From the NCBI GenBank assembly GCA_963855995.1, contig OY979730.1, forward strand, positions 9,277,300 to 9,341,299: 64,000 nucleotides of DNA. Direction: 5' to 3'. Positions 20,966-33,103 of the stretch are shown here, in pieces (the stretch's first letter is position 1; every line of letters starts with the position of its first letter). The notes beneath the pieces were generated by a model. The model was given only the letters and a program-made list of their open reading frames with translations, was not told the origin of the DNA and ran no database searches. The position numbers and the translations under genes are program-made. The DNA comes from Muricea muricata (Eukaryota; Cnidaria; Anthozoa; Malacalcyonacea; Plexauridae).

Positions 20966-23900
20966 TTACATTCTATGCAATGAATATTCAGTCTTTTAGC
21001 GTGAATTAGGTCTGCTTACAGATAAAGTGCATGCATATTATGGGAGAAAGAAAATGTTTACATTGTAAAGAAGAGAGTGGTAAAGTGTGGGTGAAGTCAC
21101 GTTTTACAGCGAAGAAAAAAGCACTTTCACAATTCATGTGTCTTGAAAACACAGCTTCGCGTCTCATTCGATTAGATCGTGTTCCTTGAGATAGCCTAGA
21201 TCTTATTTGTTTCAAATTGTATAATCCTCCAATGTGTATCGACCTCTAAAAGGTTTCCGAAGATATTTTTACTCTTATTTGAACAATCAACTCACAGTTC
21301 AGGAACTTGAGCATTTTTTGGGAATGACGCCTTACGGGCGTAGAACAAATCGCATTTCTCGTTATCAAAATCAAGCATTTTACACGAGCAGTTATTAGCC
21401 GATCACGGCTTACGAAAATACCCTTTACCACCTTCTAAAAAGATAATGGCTAGGGCAAATTTGCAAGAATCAAATTCAGTGCCACAAAGTAAGGTCCTTT
21501 TTGATGATTTCGCTTAACAGGAGGGGGGGGGGGGCACAAGGTGAGATGATTTTGATGTATTAAAGTAAGTCACCAAGCTTAAAAAAATGGCAACATCTCG
21601 AGAAATATGAAATATTTCCCGCGTGTTCATACACGAGTGGAAATTGGGAAAACGAGGAATTGTCTGGAAACACGAGTGTTTTACAAAATTTCGAGTGTTG
21701 ACATAACTGTATGAAACTGTATGTCAATACAAAAAAAATGAGTTTTTTATAATACGGCACAAAAAAATATAAAACTACTTATAAAACTACTTCAAAAGAA
21801 TTTTTCGTGTTGACATATAGAGCTATATCAACATGGCTCTCAGCCAATGGGCGTTCAGAATTTACAAATCCAATATTTATAATCTGATCTATCACTAAGG
21901 GATAGTTCACTTGAATCGAGATTAAGTTTCATTCCCGAACAACACTCAAAACTTGTTCCAAATTCGTGTGCCAATTGTATTTTTTTGGCAATATTCGTAC
22001 CTCTAACATTTAAATACATGGATGAAACTTCTCATTTTGGAAACAACCTTTATTTCCGTAGTAATGAATGTCATGGTCGAGCCAAGTTTACATGATCATG
22101 AATCTATATTTTATTCCGGAATGAGTTGTAACTCAATTCGGATTCATGTAAACAAATATATATGTTTTAATCGAAACGGAATGAGTTCGATCTGGATAGA
22201 TACTCAAGCCGGATTCATGTGAACGGTAAGAATTAATAACATAGGGTGACGGAATTTTTTCAGCGATCGCCGGCAGCGCAGTCCGTAAAGGCGCTGCCCT
22301 GCGCTGTAAATTGATCGAGGTCCGTCCGCGTCGATCGCTTTTTACTTGTGTGTGCTTTTTTTGCAAAGTTTTTCCTTCAAGACTTCTTACGTTCTGCAAC
22401 GCATTTCCCGTTCTAAAAAACATTTAAAAATTTAAATTTACAATAAAAAAAGTTATGTTGATAAGAACGATGTCGTGGTCGACTCACCCTTGTAAACATT
22501 CGCTAAGAAAATCATGTTATGCTAAACCGTGAATCGAGGATGAATTCAAACATTAATTTATATCCTTCAATCGATTGGAAATGGTCAAAAATACATGACA
22601 TAACTGGCATTTCTTTTCATAAAGTAATTTCCATTGCATGGGAGTAGAGTTAACTACTGTTGACTATATAATGTTTCAATTTTTTACAACAATTTTTTGA
22701 CAATTTTTTACAACAAACATTTACAAGAATTATAGAAACATGTTTACTTGTCACATCCTCTGAAACAAATTGATCGTGGCCACGCTGTGTGTCTGTTCCG
22801 TACGCACAAAGTCGCAATGAAAGGTTGTCTTTCAGGAAATGACGCATTGCTGGGGATAGGTTATGAACGAATAAAAGCAATAATAAAAGTGTTAGAAAAT
22901 TAGCAACGGAATGTCAGTTTTATTAGCTTCATCTTCATCCGTATCATACATTATGGGTCGTGACGCATCCCAGGAAGTGCTGCATACCAGTTTTGGGAAC
23001 AACATACCGTCTGTTCCTGTTCATTAAATGCGGAAAGTCATTTCTTCACCAACTTCCGATCATCTGCGTTCTCTGCTAGGAAGCTTTGCATCTATGACGA
23101 CACGAGGAGGGCACTAAAAAATTTCACACATCATTGAGTGCGAAGTTGTTGATGCATTTATGATTAAAAATACAAGCTTACAGTCGATTTCAGGTATTCA
23201 CGGTAATATTCCGAATTTCGTTGCGAAGTTCAAAAGTTCATTTCAGAATTCGCAAGCCGGTTTGTAAACTAAGCATTTGATTGGCTTCTTTGAGTTCAGG
23301 GACCAATCACAGTCTTTGTTTACAAACCGGAACGAAGTTTGGAATATTGCAGTGAAAAGTCAGCTGAAATGGACTGTAAATGGTACGATTGCTCACTGTG
23401 TTGGCAATTAAACGCATTTTAGGAATAAAATTATTTTTATATCGTTCAATTCTATGTATTTCGGCAAGCAATAGTGGAACATGAAACATTGTCAGTCTGC
23501 CTTAGCTCGAAAATCCTTAGGTTGGGCGAATCTTGAGGATTGTAGGGCTCAAGTGAAAGCTAGGCTAACAAACAAAAACAGTCTTTGGTTTAGCCCCTGT
23601 TCTTAGAATTGAAAGCCTATGTCTTTTTAAAATGTGAACGCAATTCAAGACCAAAAACACAGTTTTTTAAAAGTTTTAGGACCGTGCAGATACCAGAACA
23701 GAGAAGAATTCGGAATGGTGTTAATAACACGTTTTGTAGTAAAATTTCTCCCACGCCTTTAACCTATTATATTATTGTAGTAATAATTGTAAAAGATTTC
23801 TCAAGGCATCTGTCTATTCATGAATTACCAGTTTGAAATTTGTTGATATTTGATGGTAGAAACATCAAATGACTTGAATTTTATAAGCAGTGTTCCATTT

Positions 23901-24440
23901 TGATCTGTATACCTGTCATTGGCAATAATAAGCTCTACTCGCTTCTTTAGTTTTAAAATATTATATCAAGATTTGTAGATAGGGTAGGTTTTTGCCCATA
24001 CTGTATCATAGTACTGTATATACGGTAATATAACACTAGCTAGCCACAATCCTCCATCAACCTCTGTTGAAACATCATCCAGGCACTATAGGCGTATAGC
24101 TTAATTAAGAAACCGAAAAAGCCTCTAGCAATATACAAGTTCCAAAAGAGTGGTAAAAATTAACGTAGTTGACATACAAAATATGTTTATGTATTTTCCC
24201 ACACATGGCTTGTGTATTTAGAATGGGTTGATGCCAAGCCAATCTTCTCAAAAGAGCACTTATCAAATATTTTGTCCCTGTCGTCGAACTACTGACGTCG
24301 TAGGCCACTAATCACTATATCAAATAATAGTAATCAGGAAGTTCCGATATCAAACACGATTGATACTTATTAGCAATCACGTATACAAACGTATTTTTGG
24401 CTTTTCATGAGAAGAGAAAAATTCATATCTGTCAAGTTGC

Positions 24441-25015
24441 GCTAACATATAGCGTAAAGCAAGCTACACAGTATGAAACTTATTACTAATATTAGTATGT
24501 CACGTTTTTACGATTCTGGACATATGTAATTCGTTTAGTTGCCCATGTATCATTACTAAACAGCGAGTTGTAGAAAACGTAAATGTGATTAAAAGTCTTT
24601 TAATTTAAAAGCAAAGATTTAAGGCCTTAAAAGTCATTGAATATATGTAGATTTTTGCGGGAACCACTGGCACTGAGTATTTTCATAAAATACACAACAA
24701 CGGTAACTCCGAATGAAGACAACATTATGATTTCTGATGATGACTAATAAAGTCAAAGCGTTGAATCATAATGTTGTCTTTATTCGGAGTTACCATTGTC
24801 GTGTATTTTTTTCATATGTAGGTTTGAAATATAAATTTATATACAAGTTTACAAACCATAACATTATATCTGATATATCGGTACCCTGTCAACCGCGCTG
24901 ACAAAAACATTGCAAAGGGACTAGCACTTTGTCAAATTGGCTTCAAATGTGACGGCCATGTTATTGTTCCAGTCTTACATAGAGTTCACTGGATCAGTCA
25001 CTAAGGAACTTTATT
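24441..25015 (+). repeat. segmental duplication, copy 1 (with hairpin insertion)
   Basis: Matches 25,637-26,113 over two long blocks. Block 1 has landmarks ATATAGCGTAAAGCAAG, GTATGTCACGTTTTTACGATTC and AATGTGATTAAAAGTC. Block 2 has GTTTACAAACCATAACATTATA, CTGTCAACCGCGCTGACAAAA and GCCATGTTATTGTTCCAGTC. Between the blocks copy 1 carries an extra ~170 bp holding a hairpin (24,687-24,810) that is absent from copy 2. Direct orientation; the copies are ~1.2 kb apart. Confidence 0.8.
24687..24810. mobile_element. hairpin MITE inside duplication copy 1
   Basis: Arms AAAATACACAACAACGGTAA and TTACCATTGTCGTGTATTTT continue inward through CTCCGAATGAAGACAACATT / AATGTTGTCTTTATTCGGAG. The loop is ~35 nt. 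Its absence from the paralogous copy at 25.8 kb makes it an insertion after the duplication or a deletion in copy 2. Confidence 0.7.
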
Positions 25016-25636
25016 GCTAAGCCTTATCGATGACGGCAATGTCCAGCAAAGTACTTAAGTTAAATTTTTACTTGAGGAAAAGTAAAAAGCTGTACCTCAA
25101 TTTGTACACATTAAGTAAAAGTCAAATTATTGACTGAAAATTTTACTTTAGTGAAAGAAAAGTCTTGGAAAACTGCACTTAAGTGCCAAAGTACTACTAA
25201 AACAGTATTTATTAGAACATTTATTCGGGTGCACTAGTAAAGGTAACAGCTTTGAGCCATAACCTAGTTGAGCCTGCAGGCACATTCCGCTAGTCTGCTC
25301 ACGGCGCTAACTTCGCTCCGAAAATAACTTTAAACTTTTTTACTTCACCAAAGTATAACAAAAGTAACGAAGTAAAAAAGTAAATATTAAATAAAATTTC
25401 GTTGCAATTAAAATGTAGTTCATAAAAAATACAAAACGGATCTAAACGTACGGGTCTTGGGAGTGATATTCAAACTTTTGGAAGCACAGAGCGTCAAGCC
25501 GTCAACTGATTATCCAAATTTTTGACAGAAGATTTGCCAGCCGTCAAGGACGATAAATTTTATTTTCGTGACACAAATCAGCCCGCTTGATTTGTCATTA
25601 CAAGAGAAAAAGACATGCAAACTGTAAAATAGCGCT

Positions 25637-26113
25637 AGCATGTATCATATATAGCGTAAGGCAATATACACTGTATGGAACTAATTAATATGTCACGCTT
25701 TTACGATTCTAGACATACGGAATTCGCGATATGAATACGCCCATATATCATTACTAGACAGTGGGTTGTAGAAAACGCAAATGTGATTAAAAGTCTTTTA
25801 ATTTAAAAACAAAGATTTAAGGCCTTGAAAATCATCGAACATATGTAGAAGTGCATGAAATTTGAAATATAAATGAAGTAAATTGTTTTGATGCCATTTT
25901 TTTACATCCTAAGCTATTTGATCTTATAGGTACAAGTTTACAAACCGTAACATTATACTTCATGTATCGATAAATTCCTGGCAGAATGCTGTCAACCGCG
26001 CAGGCAAAAACATTGCAAAGGGACTGGCACTTTGGTCGATTTGGCTTCAAATAAAGCGGCCATGTTATTGTTCCAGTCCAACATATAGTTCACTGGGTCA
26101 GTAATTAAAGAAC
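25637..26113 (+). repeat. segmental duplication, copy 2
   Basis: Partner of 24,441-25,015, diverged by scattered substitutions and indels and without the hairpin. The end of both copies (TTGGCTTCAAA...GGCCATGTTATTGTTCCAGT...AGTTCACTGG) is itself a dispersed repeat found also at ~4,200 and ~55,460. Confidence 0.8.
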
Positions 26114-26738
26114 TTGCCAGCCGTCTCTCTCTCCAAATGTTCTATTTTTTGGCAAAGTGATGGCTGGCTGGCTGACGATGCTAGAAAGATTTGACAATAT
26201 GCTAACGAGTTTAACGTTCTCAGAATGACAAAAAATCCCAAACAAAAGAGCAATTTCATGATATTGACCTTCTATGAAGAGTTTTGCTTTGTTTTGAATG
26301 TCGGTAGTCGTGAGTTTGTTGTAGATCATGTAATAAACACTTCAAAATATGACGTATATACTGGTTATATACTTGAAGTTGCAGGTACCGAGGATGTTGA
26401 AGGTAGTTGTATATAGTTTACGTCACGTTTACGTTACGCAAGTACTGCACGTTTCGGGATGTCTGGCTAATTGGTAAAATAAAGGTTGTCTGGCTTCCTT
26501 GAAACCTTGACCCGCCAAATCTGCCCACACTCGGCTCTGAGCTAGCCGCCATTGACATACGGTCTATACTCAGTGTGCACCTCAGACATCACACACAATG
26601 GACATTTATTCATCACATAAGCTTCATATTTACCAACTAAAACGGACAAATTTATTTGTATAATTTCGTATTTCGAGAAAAGGTAGTATGCATATGTGAC
26701 GACTGGTACTCATACACATCATAACAGTTATGCAGGCT

Positions 26739-28484
26739 CACAGCTGGGCATTTTGTACGGAGCATGCGCCAAATTTAGCGCGCAATCCCTGGGCGATGGA
26801 GTGAAATTCAATATGGCGGCGTATGAATAGAGTGGTTTCTGGATTTGCTTGGTTCAATACTCATAGAACGACCACTTTAACGAACAAAAATACTTTAATA
26901 TTTAATAAAAAACGTTAACTGATCCATCACAAAGGTTTTAACGTAAAAACTTATTATTTTGCTTCATTATTTTGCTTTTATGCTATGAATACAGGCAAGC
27001 TCGTACTTTTTGAAAATTCAGTCAATGAATATTACCCATAATTTGTCCAGTCCAAGTAGATACGGATTAAAAACATAGGTATACAAGCTAGAAAGACATT
27101 GTTGACATTGTTGGTTTGGAAGATTTAGGCAATGTTATTACAAATAAAGCATAAAATATAATAAAAATAAATGTAATTTAATTTGTCAAATTAATGCATA
27201 TGCTGCACATAAAAAACTGCACAATTGTACAGCAGTATACCAGTATAACAACTTTTGGGATTATTTCATGAAAATTGCAATTAAAAAGCATATCTAGACT
27301 GTTTTGTAATATCATTTCAATAAATGCAACATAATTTAAGCCTTAGCAGTAACATGCTAACAGCCAAGTGCAAAATTTGACACACGTCTACAACTTTTAT
27401 ATAGAATTAAAGGGGTACAAAAGACTTTCATTACTTTATCAGGGTGCAAGCAACATTGTATCAAATTTTCATTTACAATGAGTGAATATATAGCTATTAT
27501 GTGACTAGAAAGAGGAAGCACAATATTATGAGATTACTGGATGTACATGATTTAGGTAAAAAAAACATATCATGCGCATTTTTCCCAGCATGCCCACTAA
27601 CTTTACCAGGACACTTGATATGAAAAGATAATTTTAGGGCATATTTCAGAGAAAGGCAATAGTCAAACCTTTGAGATATTTGCATTTATATGCCATGTCA
27701 TTACAGGATTTCACAAGGCAAACATGCCTGTGTTAAACAGTACCATGAGACTTCTAAATTTGAACAAATCAGTACAGCACTTCCTATATCATAACAGCAA
27801 TACTCGATTCTCTTCAACATCATTTTGCAGCTATTTTTACTTTATAATAAGCCAATAGTGGAGCAATTAACATAACATGTCATCACATGTCATCTGCACT
27901 ACAGCAAATGCATTTGTTGATTGCCACATCTGGCGCATTTTTCCTATGAATGGTTCAAGCTCTAATAGAACAAAGTAGGATTTAACTTTCATAAAACACA
28001 ATTTTTAATTAAAGGCAACGGCTATACTCTGCGAATCTACAAGGGGAATATACGTCATTTTCTTCAAATTGTGTATTTTCAGACACTTATGATTCCTGAT
28101 AAGGTAGAACAAACAACTTACTGAGCATACCTGTGGAATAAACAGTTACTAAGTATCTACCAACAGTAAAATGAGAACAATTGCTTGTTTCCATGTAGTT
28201 AAACCCTGTCTCTGAAAATCTGACCATGAGTGGAAAATATCCATTTGTCGCCAATTTCCAAATAGCATTTCTTCGCACGTTTGCACTCGATTACGCTGTT
28301 ATATCGTCGCATACAAACACTGTGACTTTTTTTGTTGAGAAACGTCTTATTTTCCATGAAGAAATCAACAAGAGACTTTAAAAAATTCTCTCAAAATATG
28401 TGTTTTCATTGTTCGAAGAAAAAAAATTAAGTTCAAGAAATGCGCCCGCGCTATTTTTGACAGCGACAACAAAATGCCCAGCTG
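26739..28484. mobile_element. 1.75-kb non-autonomous TIR element flanked by 11-bp direct repeats
   Basis: Left end CACAGCTGGGCATTTTGT (26,739-26,756) and right end ACAAAATGCCCAGCTG (28,469-28,484) are inverted repeats, perfect over 16 bp, with further partial matches inward (AGCGCG). Both ends are directly bounded by the same 11-bp word TTATGCAGGCT (26,728-26,738 and 28,485-28,495), which looks like a target-site duplication. The interior is A+T-rich with only ORFs under ~65 codons and no transposase motif. TSDs of 9-11 bp would suit a MULE-type element, but the superfamily is uncertain. Confidence 0.7.
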
Positions 28485-29858
28485 TTATGCAGGCTTAGGT
28501 TTATATAAACAAGTATGCATGTGATTTGACACTTTTAAAGAACGACAATGTTCGAGTTTATACATGTTTTGATATATGTTTTTACTTGGAAAGACAACTG
28601 TAAGAAGTGTTTCATGGGAAAGGATAACCTAGCCTGCATGCGTACAGACGTAATATTTAACCTAGCCTGGTTAATCATGTACGCTAATCTCTAGAAAACA
28701 TGTATTTCAATTGGAAGACATGCATATCCAGTTCATATTAGTTGTTTTCTTGTCTTTGGTTAATTCAACGTCGATTCTTGCCAAAGACGATAAATTTTTG
28801 CGACACAAATCAGCACGATTATGGGCGGGAAACGATCACGTAATCGATATCTTCACTAGTGAAGATATGGAAAATATCACACGGCATGCGTATTTTTAGT
28901 ATCTCACTGTATAATGCTTCTTTTAAAATCGCGATAAATACGCTTAGAGTATACTCAACCTAGTGAAGGGGAGGCACTGTATAGCAGCCGGTTCCTCAAT
29001 GTGGGCGTGTTTCGCTCATTTTGTTAAAGCGTGGTCCGGACTTTGACAATTTGAATTGGATTTGAAAAGAAACTTATCGGGCAGAACATGAAAGACACAT
29101 TTAACCTACTTATGAATATAAGTATACTTATGTTATAACCCATTTATGTTACTGACAACGGACTACGAGCACGCTCAAACACTACGGAACACTATGGACG
29201 ACTAAATGCAAATAATTCCCTTCCAAAAGTTCGTTCACAACACAAGATTATGGTGTTTTTGTATGCTTCTGTTTATGCATTTATACTTTTATGTTGACAG
29301 CATTGATGCTTAAGGAATTTCCATGTCGCCTTGAGCACACTTTTAACCGTCGCAGCCAGGACTACGACTGAAAATCCAGTATTTTGTGTCCTCAAAGCGA
29401 ATGGCGTGCAAACCAACACTATGCAATGTTCAACTTAATTGATAATTTTTAGCTTTAAACAACCTTTTTAAGACTTAAGTAACGACACTTTGACAAAAGA
29501 AATCAGCATGAAAGCATGCGAGTAAAGTTTACGATAGTAACACTTTTTGTCTTCAGATATTGAATTTTATATTTTACATGTTCTGGTAGTCCGTTGTCCG
29601 TTGTGTCTTAAAGTCTCTAATAATAACGTTTTAGCTACGGTTATGACAGTTAACTTTTCTATTATTGAACCAGTCTATGTGTACAAAAGGATTTGGTGGG
29701 TTCTTTATTGGTTTAAAGTTTGCAATCAATAGCATTAACTATTCGAGCCGGACGTGCAGTGTTCGCCCGTGCACGTATGGTTGGCTAGCTGCTTGTTTCA
29801 GCACGAGTAAGAACAAATGTTGTTCCGAAAAAACATGGCAACACATTGTGTTGACTCT
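28485..29858. other. gene-free stretch
   Basis: Nothing recognisable. A 62-codon ORF at 28,711-28,899 begins with a hydrophobic stretch resembling a signal peptide, but part of it (GACGATAAATTTT...ACACAAATCAGC) matches repeat sequence near 25,550, and no splicing context supports it. Confidence 0.35.
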
Positions 29859-29994
29859 CTACCTCCTCCGCAGGCCTTTCCGTGTGGGTGACTCGGTGCG
29901 GGCGGGAGTAATTTGCAGTTGCGAAGTTTGAGAATCAAACGACCCGCAAACTTTTTCAGCCCGTCAGCCGTAAAACGCCTGCGGAGGAGGTAGG
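29859..29994. mobile_element. 136-bp inverted-repeat element
   Basis: Perfect 17-bp terminal inverted repeats, CTACCTCCTCCGCAGGC (29,859-29,875) and GCCTGCGGAGGAGGTAG (29,978-29,994). The right end overlaps the target-site duplication of the next element, so the two are adjacent insertions. Confidence 0.6.
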
Positions 29995-29997
29995 GTG

Positions 29998-30449
29998 CAT
30001 AGAGATATAAATAACACCAGAGGAGGCATCGTAATCTTTTTCACTGAAAACAAAAGGGAACGCGTTTTTTGGGGGGGGGGCAAATTCAAGTCCCGGATGC
30101 AGGGCCAGGCGCTTATTGGCTGAGCTAATGCTTCCTTAGCAACCACCTTAGCAACAGCAGAAATGTGTATGAATTTTTTTCCTCATCGTTGTTGAGGTCG
30201 TTTTGCCGGTTTTGTGGGCAAAATAGTACTTTTTCAATTGATTTCATCATTTTAGACAATTTGAAATGATATTTTCAATATTTTTACGAGGAAAAACATT
30301 TCAAAAAGCAGAAAAAGTCGTCTAAAATGACATTTTTGCCTGGGACATCGTGAATGAGTGAACATCCGAGACTTGAATTTGCCTCTCAATGGTCGCGCTC
30401 CCAAATTTTACCCTCGATGCCCCCTCTAATATTATTTATAATCTCTATG
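29998..30449. mobile_element. 452-bp hAT-type foldback MITE with 8-bp TSD
   Basis: Ends CATAGAGATATAAATAACAC and, inverted, ATTATTTATAATCTCTATG. The arms continue through GGCATCG / CGATGCC and through CAAATTCAAGTC / GACTTGAATTTG around a 10-nt G run. Identical 8-bp direct repeats GTAGGGTG flank it (29,990-29,997 and 30,450-30,457). A related end (CCTCGATGCCCTCTCTAGTG) occurs at ~45,030. Confidence 0.82.
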
Positions 30450-30457
30450 GTAGGGTG

Positions 30458-32980
30458 ACTATTGTTCATTTATAAAAACAGTTCGTGTCATACTTTTTAA
30501 TTTATACCTAATATAAAATTTTTATTTATTCAAATATACTGCATATTGATCCAATGCATGCAGCCGAAGGTTCGTCTACTTGTAAGACCACGAAACTATG
30601 AAACAAGGTATTATTATTGAAAAAATACAAACATTAGAAACAAAGATGTGTTCCTTCGGAATAGCGTCTCGTTTAGCATGAATGCATGCCTAGCCCTTAA
30701 TTAACTAAGACTTTCATTACATTTCTTCAAGAAGTCACGGGTTTCGTCCTAGATTATCACAACTGATTTCTCTGAGTTGTGAAGCTCGCTTCTAAGATTT
30801 ACTTTTGCTGGTCGTGTTATATGTTCCAAATGTCTTACAAATTACAATATATTTACAATATTTAAACCGGTACTATTTCACAATATATAAAGTATTTACA
30901 AAAAAGGAAAGAAAAAAAGTGATCTTCCACCTTGTATAATATGGCAACGAACGATACATTATAAATATTGATGCAACTCTCGTGGGAACAACTCATACAA
31001 CTCTCTATTAGCGGAGACGTCCAACATTTTTGGGGCAAAACATAGCAAAATTAATCACACCGATACTGTCATGTGTGGTCGCAAAAGGCAGTATTGTTTC
31101 CTATGTAAAGGAGCGATTTTCATCGTAGTTTAACCTGAAAATGATCGGCCAAAATATGAAAGTGACACAAGAAATATTTATGACCCCTTCCAGCCTTCTC
31201 TTAATTGATCTTCATGTATTTTCAATTTTTTAAAGATCTTACAGCTCCGTTAGTCGAATACTTTCAAATTAAAATTTCGAACGTTTGTGTTTCTGGTGGT
31301 AACATGATGTAATATAAATTATCGAATACGTTACAACGATATTAAAAACAAGTGGCCAACACGAACAATTTTTCTATAAACGAAAGCTACGGAAATCATT
31401 GAAGACACATGGCTAATATCCATTGAGTGTTTTGCACAACAGCCAAAGGACCTCCTACGCCGTGGGTTGGTAGAGGTCACGCATAGTAAGAGATAAGTAA
31501 AGTTAAAAATTAAGCACAAAGAAAGTATCACTTATAGTATTCCTGTGTAGCTACAGTTTCATAATGAACCCAAAAATACATATCTTTGTTTTCTTTGGTT
31601 TAAGAATCTAATAGTTTAGATATTCAGCAACTAAAAGTAATTAATTCGTTTTAAACATGCATGGATACGAAACACACTGTAAACAAAACATAACACAAAT
31701 ACGAACCAGAAAAGATAAAGTTTATATATTATATATGTACACTTATCTTTCCTAATTCGTTGTACAACTGAATGCCGCATTTATTTCGACTATTTTTTTA
31801 AACTGAAAAATGTTTCAGCTGCATGATATGGGTATTTATTACACATGCAATTATAAATATATAATCACAAAATACCTCAAAAATTACAGTCTGTTTCATT
31901 GAATAAAGAAAGAAATCTTCAGGTGGTCCGACCACCTGAAGATTCCTCTAATTGGTCAGACTGACTGCGTGCGCGTGGTAAGTTTTTGCGGCAAGTTTTT
32001 GATGATACAGACATGTAATATAATTTAGAGTATCTACTACAACATACCAACGTGCGTGAGGAACTGCAAGCATGGCGCATGCTGACATCATTACTTTTCG
32101 TACTTTCCTTCTGATTACGTTATTTCTTGGCAAGCGTTAGTGTTCCTCTGCTATCTGATCGAAGCACGTTGGGTACGGGAGTCGGGAAATAGCTATATCA
32201 ATTGACGTAGTCCATGAAAATGCCCTTAAATCCTTTATGATTGCTCTTCGTCAGAAAGAACATTGAAATAATTAAAATTTAAAATGGATTACATACAACA
32301 TGCATGTTATAGCTACACATTAGCGAGCAGAATGAAATACTATGAGTAGACTTACTTCTATGGCTTACATATAATGAATATCAAGAATTACCAACATCTA
32401 TAAACATGAAAGATCACATTCGTATTAATCTAACGCTGCAGAGACAACGAAAAATTCGTTGTCTCGAGTGAAGTTTTGAACGCTTAGCTGTGAGTTTCTA
32501 TAGACTGCCCCTGCCAATTGACCTCTCGAGCCAACTGGGTTTGGTAGGGAGTCTTATCCAATATAAGCGCACGAAATATTTTCGTGACGACTTAGAAACA
32601 TGCATACAATTATTATGAAAAATCAAAAATCCATTCTACTGCCAATGAAAGTCCATATACGTTTCCATGTGACGGATTTTTGCATTTTCAGTTTTCTTCC
32701 CAGTGTATATGCGATGCACCGTTGCGTGCTAACAATTAAACGATACAACGCCTTTTGCTCCTAAATTGTAATTGCGCGTGCATAGTGCAATGCAGTAAAA
32801 TCGGTCAATATCTAAAATTATCTCGCGGAAAATAATACTTTGTGAAGGCTCATTTTTTTAACGGAATGCGTCAACGGTGCCAATAGGTGTAGACTCGTTG
32901 ACGTTTCTACGTCATGCGGCGGAAATAAAGTCGCTGACCATTACCAAGGACTTCCTACAAACGGTCATTCAAATTATCGA
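30458..32980. other. gene-free stretch upstream of trefoil gene A
   Basis: No supported exon on either strand. It includes a perfect 14-bp-arm palindrome at 31,915-31,943. A+T-rich, with the usual short fortuitous ORFs. Confidence 0.35.
31915..31943. repeat. 29-nt near-perfect palindrome
   Basis: Arms ATCTTCAGGTGGTC and GACCACCTGAAGAT around a single central C. No longer arms are visible, so it is not clearly a MITE. It could be a remnant of a foldback element or a protein-binding palindrome. Confidence 0.6.
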
Positions 32981-32988
32981 AGCATGGG

Positions 32989-32996
32989 TATTTAAG
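32989..32996 (+). promoter_or_regulatory. TATA-like box of trefoil gene A
   Basis: TATTTAAG lies 108 nt upstream of the ATG at 33,104. With initiation ~30 nt downstream it would give a short 5' UTR without introns. There is an in-frame TGA shortly before the ATG. Support is positional only. Confidence 0.35.
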
Positions 32997-33103
32997 CACA
33001 GCGTTTGTCTGGTCAAAGCTATAGCAAACCGAAAGACACACACAGAAGACATACAGAAGAAGTTGTAACCGTTGTCGTTGAAGAACTTTGAATCTTGGAA
33101 AGA

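Larger units (their letters stand above)
19641..24440. other. gene-free stretch downstream of NAE1
   Basis: No exon-like ORF with recognisable domains on either strand. Contents seen: the nested MITE at 20.6-21.0 kb; a 12-nt G run at ~21,523; repeated GGATTCATGTAAAC / CGGAATGAGTT words at 22,080-22,225; a short GC-rich patch at 22,255-22,340; and a foldback at ~23,202-23,349 (GGTTTGTAAACTAAGCATTTG against CTTTGTTTACAAACC, with a CCAAT-like centre). Confidence 0.4.

Noticed and set aside
28711-28899. 62-codon ORF with a signal-peptide-like start
   Set aside because: Overlaps sequence shared with a repeat near 25.5 kb; no splice or promoter context, no homology recognised.
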